NCBI GenBank assembly: GCA_963817885.1
Contig: CAWFQE010000003.1
Location: forward strand, 1-64,000
Direction: 5' to 3'
DNA length: 64,000 nucleotides
Origin: CAVOHU01 sp963817885
GTDB taxonomy: Bacteria > Acidobacteriota > Vicinamibacteria > Vicinamibacterales > JAKQTR01
Shown here: in pieces, positions 1-7,477 of the stretch
Layout: each line of letters starts with the position of its first letter
How positions within the stretch are numbered: position 1 is the stretch's first letter
The notes under the pieces: model-generated
The model's input: the letters and a program-made list of their open reading frames with translations, nothing else
Told to the model about the DNA's origin: nothing
Database searches by the model: none
Position numbers and translations under genes: made by a program

Positions 1-568
1 CGTTGTAGAGGTTGTTCTCGCAGACGTAGATGACCGGCAGCGCCCAGAGGCTCGCGATGTTCATCACTTCGTAGAACAGGCCCTGGCCGAGCGCCCCTTC
101 GCCGAAGAAGCAGACGGCGACGCCCTCGGTGCCGAGGGCCTTGGCCGAGAAGGCCGCGCCGGTGGCGATGCCGGCGCTGCCGCCGACAATGGCATTGGCC
201 CCGAGGTTCCCGGTTTCCGGATCGGCGATGTGCATCGAGCCGCCGCGCCCGCCGCAGTAGCCGGCTTCCTTGCCGAGCAGCTCGGCGAACATCCGATCGG
301 GCGTCGCGCCCTTGGCCAGGCAGTGGCCGTGGCCGCGATGCGTGCTGGTGATGTAGTCGGTACGGCGCAGGTTCTGGCACACGCCGACGGCAATGGCTTC
401 CTCACCGGAATAGAGGTGCGCCAGGCCGGGCATGATGGCGCGCTTGTAAAGGTCCTTCACCTTGTCCTCGAAGGCGCGGATCTGGACCATCTGCGTGTAC
501 ATGTCCAGCGCGCGATCGAGGCCAATCTCCGGCTCGGGCCGTAGAGTTGTCGTGGTGGCGGTGGTCAC
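1..568 (-). CDS. 2-oxoacid dehydrogenase E1 component, alpha subunit (partial, C-terminus beyond the window)
   Basis: Thiamine-diphosphate-dependent decarboxylating subunit of a pyruvate, acetoin or branched-chain 2-oxoacid dehydrogenase complex; cytoplasmic. The 189 residues in the window show the family order: a short N-terminal helix region, THRGHGH near residues 77-82, GGRGGSMH at 107-113, and the ThDP/Mg motif starting GEGA at 156 and ending ENN at 184-186, followed by the window edge. About half of the usual 320-360 residues are present. The GTG start at 568 lies in a GTGA overlap with the stop of the upstream dehydrogenase gene, which suggests translational coupling. The E1-beta gene would be expected just outside the window. 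PDH and acetoin specificity cannot be separated from this fragment. Clustering with a PdhR/FadR-like regulator supports a 2-oxoacid role. Confidence 0.9.
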   Translation of the reverse strand, partial: MTTATTTTLRPEPEIGLDRALDMYTQMVQIRAFEDKVKDLYKRAIMPGLAHLYSGEEAIAVGVCQNLRRTDYITSTHRGHGHCLAKGATPDRMFAELLGKEAGYCGGRGGSMHIADPETGNLGANAIVGGSAGIATGAAFSAKALGTEGVAVCFFGEGALGQGLFYEVMNIASLWALPVIYVCENNLYN

Positions 569-1446
569 TTCGTCACTCCTGCCATCCGGGCGAGCACGTC
601 GAACACGGTGGACATCTCCTGCTCGGCGAACCCCATGCCGCGGGCGGCGGTGAGGCACTCGTTGCTGGCCGCCGCCGAGGGCAGCGGCACGTTGAGGCGC
701 TGGCCCATGGCCAGCGCCAGGTTGAGATCCTTCTGCATCATGTTCACGTTGAACCACACCGGGTCGGGCGGCGTGAGCAGGAACGGCGCCCGGTACTTGA
801 GCATCGGGGACGCGACCGCGCTGCTCAGCAGGACCTCGATGGCCGTCTCGCGCGCGATGCCGTTCTTCTCGGCGAGCGGCACCGATTCGCAGAACGCCTG
901 CATCTGCACGCCGATGCTGAGGTTCACCGCGATCTTCATGGCGACCGCCAGGCCGTTGCCGCCGACGTGGGTGACCTTCGGGCCGATGTCGAGCAGGTAC
1001 GGCTTCACCCGTTCGAAGCTCTCGCGGGGACCGCCGACCATGATCGACAGCTCGCCCCGCTGAATGGTCACCACGCTGCCCGACACCGGGGCGTCCAGCA
1101 TCACGGCGCCGCGCGAGGCGACCACGCCGGCGATCTCACGGCTCGCGTCGGCGTCCACCGTGCTCATGTCCACGAAGGTCTTGCCCGGCCCGAGCCCGGC
1201 GATGATGCCGTTGGGGCCGCCCGTCGCGCCCCGCAGCGCCCCGGTGTTGGGCAGCGACGCGAACACGATGTCGCAGCCTTCGGCGACCGCGCGGCCCGAG
1301 TCCGCCCATTGCAGGCCCGCCTTGGCCAGCCACTCCGCCTTGGAGGGCACCAGGTCGAATCCGGTGACCACGTGACCCTTGTCGAGCAGCCGCTTGACCA
1401 TGTGGCCGCCCATGACACCCAGACCGACGAACCCGAGCGTTGCCAT
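565..1446 (-). CDS. NAD-binding beta-hydroxyacid dehydrogenase (3-hydroxyisobutyrate dehydrogenase-like)
   Basis: Oxidises or reduces a 3-hydroxy acid or its semialdehyde using a nicotinamide cofactor; cytoplasmic. The 293-residue length is normal for the 3-HIBDH/GLYR family. The Rossmann motif GLGVMG is at residues 8-13, the substrate-loop motif DAPVSG at 118-123, and the catalytic lysine K171 with N175 in the KIAVN segment. The second beta strand ends with Asp (FDLVPSK, residues 30-36), which usually means NAD preference. I chose ATG at 1446 because it gives the canonical N-terminus; an upstream in-frame start would add about 29 unrelated residues. It overlaps the E1-alpha gene by four bases. 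A paralogue lies upstream at 1626-2507. The exact substrate is unknown; candidates are 3-hydroxyisobutyrate, tartronate semialdehyde or a related acid. Confidence 0.9.
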   Translation of the reverse strand: MATLGFVGLGVMGGHMVKRLLDKGHVVTGFDLVPSKAEWLAKAGLQWADSGRAVAEGCDIVFASLPNTGALRGATGGPNGIIAGLGPGKTFVDMSTVDADASREIAGVVASRGAVMLDAPVSGSVVTIQRGELSIMVGGPRESFERVKPYLLDIGPKVTHVGGNGLAVAMKIAVNLSIGVQMQAFCESVPLAEKNGIARETAIEVLLSSAVASPMLKYRAPFLLTPPDPVWFNVNMMQKDLNLALAMGQRLNVPLPSAAASNECLTAARGMGFAEQEMSTVFDVLARMAGVTK

Positions 1447-1569
1447 GCAGGAATTCTCCGTAGGACACGCGAGCGCCATGCGCCCGCTGCTTCCGTTCAA
1501 CGCGGCCGCCGCAGACCCCGGCCCCTCGGGCACACCGCTCCATCACCCGAGAGCCGATCGACGTGATCA

Positions 1570-1609
1570 GGGGCCGAGGCTGCCGCATCGGTGCGGCAGA
1601 ATCGGCCCC
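1570..1609. terminator. Long GC-rich hairpin between the two dehydrogenase genes
   Basis: Outer arms GGGGCCGA/TCGGCCCC and inner arms CTGCCGCA/TGCGGCAG are separated by a two-base internal mismatch, with a four-base loop. It begins 17 bases downstream of the minus-strand stop at 1626. There is no T tract, so it may reduce read-through or stabilise the mRNA end rather than act as a full intrinsic terminator. Confidence 0.45.
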
Positions 1610-1625
1610 GTGTGGGCAATGCGTC

Positions 1626-2507
1626 CTAGCGCTTGGTTCCAGCCATCTCGGCCAGCACGTCGAACATCACCGCGAAGTCCTTCGAGGCGTGGCCCATGGC
1701 CCGGGCCGCCGTGAGGAACTCGTTGGTCGTGGCCGTGGTGGGCAGCGGGACATTGAGTTGCTGGCCCATTGCCAGGGCCAGGTTCATGTCCTTCTGCATC
1801 ATGTTCACGTTGAACCACGCTTCGTCGGGCAGCTTCACGACGAAGGGGCCGCGGTACTTGATCATCGGCGACGCGATGACGCTGTTCGTGAGGACTTCGA
1901 CCGCCGTCTGACGAGGGATGCCGCTCTTCTCCGCGAGCAGCACCGCCTCGCAGAACGCCAGCATCTGCACGGCCAGGCCGAGGTTCGACGCGATCTTCAT
2001 CGAGAGCGCGAGACCGTTGGCGCCGACATGGGTGACCTTGGGCCCGAGGTCGAGCAGGATCGGCTTCGCGCGCTCGAACGCCTCGGCCAATCCGCCCACC
2101 ATCACCGCCAGCGTGCCGTTCTTGAGCGAGATGTGGTTGCCCGACACGGGCGCATCGACCATCTCCGCCCCGCTCGCGGCGACGCGCGAGGCCAGTTCGC
2201 GGCTCGCGGCCGGGCTGATGGTGCTGATGTCGACCAGCAGCTTGCCCGGCGTCAGGCCCGCCAGGATTCCGTCAGGGCCTTCGACCACGCCGACGAGCGC
2301 CTTGGTGTCGGTCACCATCGACAGCACGATGTCGGCCGCCTGGGCCACGCCGCGTGGCGTGTCGGCCCAGCGCATGCCCGCCTGCTCCAGCCACTGCGCC
2401 TTCGAGCGGGTCCGGTTGTACCCGGTGACGACGTGTCCCTTTTCGAGCAGCCGCTTGACGAACTGGCCACCCATCAATCCGAGCCCGACGAATCCTAGAT
2501 TTGCCAT
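1626..2507 (-). CDS. NAD(P)-binding beta-hydroxyacid dehydrogenase, paralogue of the downstream gene
   Basis: Same family, length (293 residues) and layout as the gene at 565-1446: GLGLMG at residues 8-13, DAPVSGN loop, and catalytic lysine in MKIASN at about residue 171. The end of beta-2 reads YNRTRSK rather than FDLVPSK. In this family an N-R-T triplet generally binds the 2'-phosphate of NADPH, so the two paralogues probably use different cofactors. ATG at 2507 begins directly with the Rossmann strand. The gene lies 18 bases downstream of the GntR regulator stop and is probably cotranscribed with it. The substrate is not determinable; semialdehyde reductase (GLYR/GarR-like) is a reasonable alternative. 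Confidence 0.9.
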   Translation of the reverse strand: MANLGFVGLGLMGGQFVKRLLEKGHVVTGYNRTRSKAQWLEQAGMRWADTPRGVAQAADIVLSMVTDTKALVGVVEGPDGILAGLTPGKLLVDISTISPAASRELASRVAASGAEMVDAPVSGNHISLKNGTLAVMVGGLAEAFERAKPILLDLGPKVTHVGANGLALSMKIASNLGLAVQMLAFCEAVLLAEKSGIPRQTAVEVLTNSVIASPMIKYRGPFVVKLPDEAWFNVNMMQKDMNLALAMGQQLNVPLPTTATTNEFLTAARAMGHASKDFAVMFDVLAEMAGTKR

Positions 2508-2525
2508 GAGTCCTGTCCGTCCTGA

Positions 2526-3248
2526 TTAAGCCGTTTCGCGCCTGGGTTCCGATTCGCCGAGAACATCGGCCGAATCGCCGGCCACCTGTTCGAGGTGCGC
2601 CCGCATCGCGAGCCGCGCTTCGTCGGCGTCCCGCCGCTCGACCGCGTCCAGGATGCGCCGGTGATGGATCAGCCCGTGCGTCGGGCCGTTCGACACGTTG
2701 AAGATCCGTGACCGCTGCTCCCGCAACAACCCGACGATCGAGTCGATGAGCGCGAGAACCAGCGGGTTCTGAGCCGCTTCGGCCAGGGCCAGGTGGAAGT
2801 CCAGGTCCGCCTCGATGAACGCGTCGGCGCGGTCGAGGTTCGCCTCCATGAGCACCAGGGCCTCGCGCAGCGCCGCCAGGTTCTTCTCTTCTGCGCGTGA
2901 CGCGGCGCGCGCCGCGATCTCCGGCTCGAGGATGGCCCGCACATCCACCAGGAATGCCGCGTCTTCCGGGCGCGAGATGTTCACCATCAGGGCAAGCGAC
3001 TGCCGGACCGGGTGCGCGATGTCGTCGATGACGAACGTGCCGCGACCCGGGCTGGCTTCCACCAGGCCCTTCTCACACAGTGTCTTGACGGCCTCGCGAA
3101 CCGCTGTCCGGCTCACCCCGAACTGGTCGGCAAGCTCACGCTCGGCCGGGAGCTGATCCCCGGGCTTGAGCTGTCCGGCGCGAATGGACTGCTCAATTTG
3201 TTCGACGATTTGTTGATAAAGCCTGGAAGCCCGCACTGCAGTGTACAT
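2526..3248 (-). CDS. FadR/PdhR-subfamily GntR transcriptional regulator
   Basis: Effector-responsive DNA-binding regulator of 240 residues. Residues 8-75 form the GntR winged helix, with helix-turn-helix around PAERELADQFGVSRTAVREA and the wing SPGRGTF. Residues 95-225 form an all-helical FCD ligand domain with the usual metal ligands, an Asp and His in DLDFH, a His in HHRRIL and a His in MRAHL. FadR-type proteins commonly bind operators of the form TGGTNNNACCA. Four such sites or near matches lie within 160-280 bases upstream (3404-3529), so it probably regulates itself and the divergent operon. It heads a minus-strand operon with two hydroxyacid dehydrogenases and an E1-alpha subunit, so an organic-acid effector (2-oxo or hydroxy acid) is a reasonable inference. 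Its DNA-binding domain is nearly identical to that of the regulator at 16137. Confidence 0.93.
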   Translation of the reverse strand: MYTAVRASRLYQQIVEQIEQSIRAGQLKPGDQLPAERELADQFGVSRTAVREAVKTLCEKGLVEASPGRGTFVIDDIAHPVRQSLALMVNISRPEDAAFLVDVRAILEPEIAARAASRAEEKNLAALREALVLMEANLDRADAFIEADLDFHLALAEAAQNPLVLALIDSIVGLLREQRSRIFNVSNGPTHGLIHHRRILDAVERRDADEARLAMRAHLEQVAGDSADVLGESEPRRETA

Positions 3249-3403
3249 ATGTCGGGTCCCTGTGCTGCCGCCGCCTGCGTGAATCGCCCGCCAGACCTCT
3301 GGGGCATCCGAGGACCGCTGCTTGCATCCGCCCGCCGGGATCGTGATGGAAGTCTCCCATCCGCCGAGCCTCGAATTGGACTGACTCCATCGAGGGTGGC
3401 GAT

Positions 3404-3414
3404 TGGTCCAACCA
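3404..3414. promoter_or_regulatory. GntR operator TGGTCCAACCA, probable autoregulatory site
   Basis: Perfect TGGT-N3-ACCA palindrome 156 bases upstream of the GntR start at 3248. Read on the minus strand, a -10-like TATGGT (3419-3414) abuts the operator exactly as TAGAGT abuts it in the plus-strand modules, although no good -35 box is present 19 bases upstream. Confidence 0.6.
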
Positions 3415-3463
3415 CCATACCAGACAGCCTAGCACCCCTCTCGTCTGGAGTGCAATGAATTTC

Positions 3464-3504
3464 TTGACATGGTCTAGCCATCGAGTGGTAGAGTGGTCCA
3501 ACCA
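3464..3504 (+). promoter_or_regulatory. Promoter-operator module 1 (TTGACA-N19-TAGAGT with two operators)
   Basis: The -35 TTGACA is at 3464-3469 and the -10 TAGAGT at 3489-3494. A near-perfect operator TGGTCTAGCCA lies in the spacer (3470-3480) and a perfect TGGTCCAACCA overlaps the last base of the -10 (3494-3504). Operator starts are 24 bases apart. It points toward the Bat-type operon. The same arrangement recurs near 32.1, 38.8, 47.8 and 55.1 kb. Confidence 0.7.
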
Positions 3505-3510
3505 ATTCTG

Positions 3511-3535
3511 CGGTACAGTGGTCCAACCAAGCTTT
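3511..3535 (+). repeat. Tandem second copy of the -10/operator unit
   Basis: CGGTACAGT followed by the perfect operator TGGTCCAACCA (3519-3529) repeats the preceding 25-base unit at 3486-3510 with a few changes. It gives this region four operator-like sites in all and looks like a small tandem duplication. Confidence 0.6.
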
Positions 3536-3564
3536 CAGCTGGACGGTACCTATATAGAGAGGTG

Positions 3565-3663
3565 ATGCCCCTGCCTCAAGTTCTCCCGGCGACGCTCGTG
3601 ACACGAGTCATGGCGGACGCTCACGCGGCAGGCAGGCGCAGCGTGCAGAAAGGCGAATCATGA
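3565..3663 (+). CDS. Possible 32-residue upstream ORF or leader peptide
   Basis: An ATG at 3565 follows AGAGAGG closely and opens a 32-codon frame that ends in TGA overlapping the ATG of the next gene (ATGA, 3660-3663). That is the same coupling used through the rest of this operon. The predicted peptide is basic and has no recognised domain. The Shine-Dalgarno spacing is short, so it may be a chance ORF. Confidence 0.25.
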   Translation: MPLPQVLPATLVTRVMADAHAAGRRSVQKGES

Positions 3664-4247
3664 AGTCGTGGGTGAGAACGGTCGGGTCGACGGTGATGGT
3701 GCTGCTCCTCGTTGGCGGACTCGCGATGATCGCCTACGCGCGGTGGGCGCAGCCGATCGCCGACGCGGACGCGGCGCTGGCCGCCGGTGATGTCGGCCGC
3801 GCGCTCGCGTCGTATGCGGAGGCGGAAAAGCGATTCGACGCGCTGCCTCCGCTCAAGCGTCTGCTGGCGCCCGAATACGACCGCATCGTCGGCAACCAGC
3901 TCCAGCTGCTGTTCCACTCCGACCGCAACGACGAGACCGTCGAGAAGGCGGCGCGGGCGCCGGAGGGAGCCAATCCGCACTTCTGGGCTGCCGCAGCCTG
4001 CTTCGAACAGGGCCGCGCCGTGGACGATTCGTCCGCGAGGCTGGCGTGGATCGGCCGCGCGCAGCAGGAGCTGATCAAGGCCGTGGCCACCGCGCCCGAC
4101 GATTGGGACGCGAAGTACGACCTGGAGCTGGCGTTGCGGCTCACGTTCGAGATTCGCAGGAAGCCGCAGACGCCGCCCGGAGAAATGATGAAGCTGCTCA
4201 GGCCGGATCCCGCGCCCGGGTCCGCGCCGATCAAGCGGGCCGGCTGA
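3660..4247 (+). CDS. Membrane-anchored TPR-like protein of the Bat operon
   Basis: A protein of 195 residues with one N-terminal membrane segment (about residues 11-28) followed by a soluble, probably periplasmic, alpha-helical domain rich in Ala and Glu. The spacing of ADAALAAGDVGRALASYAEAE and later helices resembles tetratricopeptide repeats, but no clear repeat array can be defined by eye. It is first in a run of genes with 14-base or overlapping junctions encoding VWA, MoxR, BatD-like and DUF58 proteins, so it probably supplies the TPR function that BatC has in other Bat operons. No enzymatic motif was found. It is the nearest gene to the operator-rich promoter at 3464. Confidence 0.75.
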   Translation: MKSWVRTVGSTVMVLLLVGGLAMIAYARWAQPIADADAALAAGDVGRALASYAEAEKRFDALPPLKRLLAPEYDRIVGNQLQLLFHSDRNDETVEKAARAPEGANPHFWAAAACFEQGRAVDDSSARLAWIGRAQQELIKAVATAPDDWDAKYDLELALRLTFEIRRKPQTPPGEMMKLLRPDPAPGSAPIKRAG

Positions 4248-4261
4248 TCCCTGGTCTGGCC

Positions 4262-5320
4262 ATGAGACTCCTTCGCCCCGACATGCTGGAGTGGCTCCTC
4301 ATCCTGCCGGCGCTGGTCGCCTGCTGGATGATCCAGAACTCCTACCGGAGCAAGATGCGCCGCGCCTCGCCGGTTGCGCCGCGGTTTCGCTCCCTGTCGC
4401 GACGCACGCGTCCCCGCACCCGCGCCATCACGCTGGTGGCGGTCATGGTGTGCGCGGGCACCATGGTCCTCGCCCTGGCGAGACCGCAGGTGAACGTCTC
4501 CAGCACCGACCCGCAGTACGAGCGGCAGGACCTGGTCATCGTGCTCGACCGGTCGGTTTCGATGCGCGCCCGCGACATCGAGCCGTCGAGGCTCGTGCGG
4601 GCCACCTCCGAGATCCGCAACTTCCTCCGGCACCGCCCGGAGGCGATCGACCGTGTATCGCTCGTGGGGTTCGCCGATACCTCCCTCATCCTTTCGTATC
4701 CCACGTCCGATCTCGGCAGCCTGTTCTTCTACCTCGACTGGATCGACGAGGACACGGCGCCGCTCTACGGGACCAACATGGGCGGGGCGTTGATCAAGGC
4801 GCTCTCCATGATCGAGAAGGATCCGCGGAAGACGCAGAAGCTGGTCCTGCTCATCTCCGATGGCGAGGACCTGAGCGCCGAGCTCGCGGCGGCCGTGGAC
4901 ATGTATCGCGCGGCCCGCATCCGCGTGCACTGCGTCGGCATCGGGGGCGACATGCCGGCCGTGATTCCGTCGGGCCCGGACCGCAGCGAGATGGCCGTGG
5001 TCGTCAACGAGAAGGATCAGCTCGAAGCAGCCCGGCGGTCGGCCCTCGAATCGCGCGGGGAGTCGGCGCTGCTCGACGAGGAGGATCGCCCGATGATGAC
5101 GCGATTCTCGGAAGTCACGCTCAAGCAGATTGCCGAGGCCACGGGTGGCCGGTACGTCCGGTCGTCGAGCGGGAGCGAGATGGCGGCCGCCATCAACACC
5201 ATCGTCCAGGGCGAGCGCAAGCTCGTCGGGTGGAAAACCACGACAGACTACCAGGATCTGTACGGCGTTGGCCTGGCGACCTCACTGGTCGCGGGCGCAC
5301 TGCTGTGGCTGATCCTCTAG
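4262..5320 (+). CDS. BatA-like von Willebrand factor A membrane protein
   Basis: A protein of 352 residues, anchored by segments at about 12-25 and 55-73 and a C-terminal segment at 336-352. The VWA domain begins near residue 88. Its MIDAS motif DRSVS is at 96-100, followed by the conserved T in YGTNMGGAL and D in LLISDGEDLS, so metal binding looks intact. Such proteins of the Bat/aerotolerance group work with MoxR ATPases in envelope stress or in assembly of periplasmic complexes. I chose ATG at 4262 because it starts the RPDMLEWLL motif, which matches the second VWA gene (RPDYGWWLL at 7477). The gene sits 14 bases after the TPR-like gene and 13 bases before moxR. Confidence 0.9.
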   Translation: MRLLRPDMLEWLLILPALVACWMIQNSYRSKMRRASPVAPRFRSLSRRTRPRTRAITLVAVMVCAGTMVLALARPQVNVSSTDPQYERQDLVIVLDRSVSMRARDIEPSRLVRATSEIRNFLRHRPEAIDRVSLVGFADTSLILSYPTSDLGSLFFYLDWIDEDTAPLYGTNMGGALIKALSMIEKDPRKTQKLVLLISDGEDLSAELAAAVDMYRAARIRVHCVGIGGDMPAVIPSGPDRSEMAVVVNEKDQLEAARRSALESRGESALLDEEDRPMMTRFSEVTLKQIAEATGGRYVRSSSGSEMAAAINTIVQGERKLVGWKTTTDYQDLYGVGLATSLVAGALLWLIL

Positions 5321-5333
5321 GTGGGCAGGTATC

Positions 5334-6371
5334 GTGAACCGACAATACAAGGAAGTCATCCAGGAGCCGACGACGGCCGAGAGCGCATTCGAGGTCGTCG
5401 CGTCGCTCGAGCAAGAAATCGGCAAGGTGATCGTCGGACAACAGGCGCTGATCAAGCGGCTGCTGACGGCCCTCTTCGCCGCCATACCGTTCGCGACGCT
5501 GCGCGCCGGCAGCGGCACCGGGTGCGGCCACGTGCTGCTCGAAGGCGTACCGGGCGTGGCCAAGACGCTGGTCGCGACGACGATTTCGCAGGCGATCGCC
5601 GCTGATTTCCAGCGCGTCCAGCTCACGCCCGACCTGATGCCCGCCGACATCGTGGGGACGAGAATCTACGAGGCGGCCACCTCCACGTTCCGCGTCGAGA
5701 AGGGGCCGATCTTCACCAACATCCTGCTCGCGGACGAGATCAACCGCTGCACGCCCAAGACGCAGAGCGCGCTGCTCGAGGCGATGCAGGAGCGGCAGGT
5801 CACGCTCGCCGACATCACCTATCCCCTGGCGGACCCGTTCTGGGTGCTGGCCACTCAGAACCCCGTCGAACAGGAAGGCGTCTACACGCTGCCTGAAGCG
5901 CAGCTCGATCGCTTCTCGATGATGCTGCGCGTGGGATACCCGTCCGCGGACGAAGAAGTGCAGATGCTGCGGCGGCGCCTGGCCAGGACCGCGGTCGAGC
6001 CCCGCGTCACGCCCGCCGAAGTCGTTCAGCTTCGCGATTTCATCCGCGACACCGTCCACGTCGACGATCGCATCAGCGACTACATCGTCCGCGTCGGACG
6101 GGCGACCCGGGCGCCGGAGGATGTGGGCCGTCCGCACCTGAAAGAGATGATCCTGCTGGGCATCTCGCCGCGCTCGTACCAGCACATGCTCGCCCTGTCG
6201 CGGGTGACGGCGTTTCTCCACGGCCGCACCTACGTGCTGCCCGACGACGTCAAGGAGATCGTCTGCGACGCGACCCGCCACCGGATTATCCGGACCGTCC
6301 GCGCACAGGCCGAGAACGTGGACGTCGACGAAATCCTGCTCGATCTTGCCAGAACGGTACCCATCCCATGA
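5334..6371 (+). CDS. MoxR-family AAA+ ATPase
   Basis: AAA+ ATPase of 345 residues with chaperone-like roles, usually acting on VWA-domain partners. Walker A is GVPGVAKT at 71-78 and Walker B ILLADEIN at 130-137. Sensor 1 is WVLATQNP and the C-terminal lid includes the GISPRSYQHML segment typical of MoxR. The start is GTG at 5334, 13 bases after the VWA stop. An insertion around residues 58-66, AGSGTGCGHV, precedes the usual HVLLEG. Its stop overlaps the next ATG (ATGA). Function is inferred from family and operon context. Confidence 0.93.
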   Translation: MNRQYKEVIQEPTTAESAFEVVASLEQEIGKVIVGQQALIKRLLTALFAAIPFATLRAGSGTGCGHVLLEGVPGVAKTLVATTISQAIAADFQRVQLTPDLMPADIVGTRIYEAATSTFRVEKGPIFTNILLADEINRCTPKTQSALLEAMQERQVTLADITYPLADPFWVLATQNPVEQEGVYTLPEAQLDRFSMMLRVGYPSADEEVQMLRRRLARTAVEPRVTPAEVVQLRDFIRDTVHVDDRISDYIVRVGRATRAPEDVGRPHLKEMILLGISPRSYQHMLALSRVTAFLHGRTYVLPDDVKEIVCDATRHRIIRTVRAQAENVDVDEILLDLARTVPIP

Positions 6372-7477
6372 CATCCCAGCCCGCTCGCCCCGCGGCCAAG
6401 GGCCGCCGCTTCGCCTTCGTGTCTGCCGGACTCGCGCTCGCGGCCGGAATCGCCTGGCCCGTTGCGATGGCCGCCCAGGCTGCGCCGAAGGGCCCTCAAG
6501 CATCGCCGAAGGCCGCCCAGCCGGCGGCGAAGGCCGGGGCCCCGACCGACAGCCAGAAGCGGGCGACCGAGGGGGCCAGCCTCCGCGACTACGTGCTGGT
6601 CAAGTCGTCACTGGATCGAAGCGCGATCTGGGTCGGCGATCGCTTCGCGTTCATCGTCGACGTCGACTGCAGCCACGGGACCGACATCCTGACCGACGAT
6701 CTGTCCCGCGACCGCCTTCAGCTCGACGAACTCAACATCCTCGGCGTGGAACAGTCGCGAGAGGACCGCGGGGACGGCCACACGGTCTATCGCTTCATCT
6801 ATCGCCTGACGACCTACAGCCTCGAGCCGTCCGCGAAGCGGATCGGCGAGATGCGCCTTCGCTACTACGTGCGGCGGCCGGGGCAGCGCCCCGAGGAGAT
6901 CGAACCGGCCGGCGAAGTCCTCGTCCCGCCGGCCATGGTGTTCATCCGGAGCCTGCTGCCCGACGACGCGAGCTTCGCGAAATATCGCAACGAGCGGCCG
7001 CCCATGCCGCGCCTCGCCGCGTTTGTCATGTTGCAGCGGATCGGCATCGGCCTGGTGATCGTCTCGATTGTGCCGGCTGTACTTTGGGGGGTGGCGCTTC
7101 AGCGGAAGTGGAGCCACCGGCGGCGCCACCAGTCCGCGAGGAAGCTGCGCCATGACGAGCGGGCCTCGCTCGACGATGTGCGCGCGCTCGATGTCGAAGC
7201 CGAGACGGGACGCAAGGAGGTGTACGACCGCCTGAGTGCGCTGCTGCGCAGGCACGTGGCCGGCACCTGGGGGGTGAGTGCCGAGGGCCTCACATCCGCG
7301 GAAATCGTCTCGGCGCTCTCGTCGGAGGGCAAAGCGGAGGTGTCCGCCGAGGCGACCTCGTTCCTCGACACGTGCGACAAGGCCAGGTACGGCAAGCCAG
7401 AGGATTTGCCGACGCGAGGCGCATGCGTGGCGGCCATCGATCGGGCCGAGCAGCTGATCGGCCTCGGACGGACCTGA
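6368..7477 (+). CDS. BatD-like exported membrane protein
   Basis: Protein of 369 residues with an N-terminal signal or membrane segment (about 14-36) and a low-complexity Ala/Lys/Pro linker (38-62). A beta-rich periplasmic domain (about 70-205) follows, starting with a segment about relative binding and ordering of strands similar to BatD (VGDRFAFIVDVD). A membrane helix lies at about 222-245 and a cytoplasmic helical domain ends the protein. It has no catalytic motif. Its position between moxR and a second VWA gene, with ATGA overlap upstream and TGATG overlap downstream, supports a role in the same envelope complex. Sequence similarity to BatD is judged by architecture only. Confidence 0.7.
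   Translation: MTSQPARPAAKGRRFAFVSAGLALAAGIAWPVAMAAQAAPKGPQASPKAAQPAAKAGAPTDSQKRATEGASLRDYVLVKSSLDRSAIWVGDRFAFIVDVDCSHGTDILTDDLSRDRLQLDELNILGVEQSREDRGDGHTVYRFIYRLTTYSLEPSAKRIGEMRLRYYVRRPGQRPEEIEPAGEVLVPPAMVFIRSLLPDDASFAKYRNERPPMPRLAAFVMLQRIGIGLVIVSIVPAVLWGVALQRKWSHRRRHQSARKLRHDERASLDDVRALDVEAETGRKEVYDRLSALLRRHVAGTWGVSAEGLTSAEIVSALSSEGKAEVSAEATSFLDTCDKARYGKPEDLPTRGACVAAIDRAEQLIGLGRT

Noticed and set aside
3464..3494. A MerR-type promoter, because of the 19-base spacer
   Set aside because: The palindromes are of GntR/FadR type, two such regulators are present, and no MerR gene is in the window.
3551..3560. TATATAGAGA as a separate -10 box
   Set aside because: No -35 box at a suitable distance, and it may instead be a ribosome-binding region for the short ORF at 3565.
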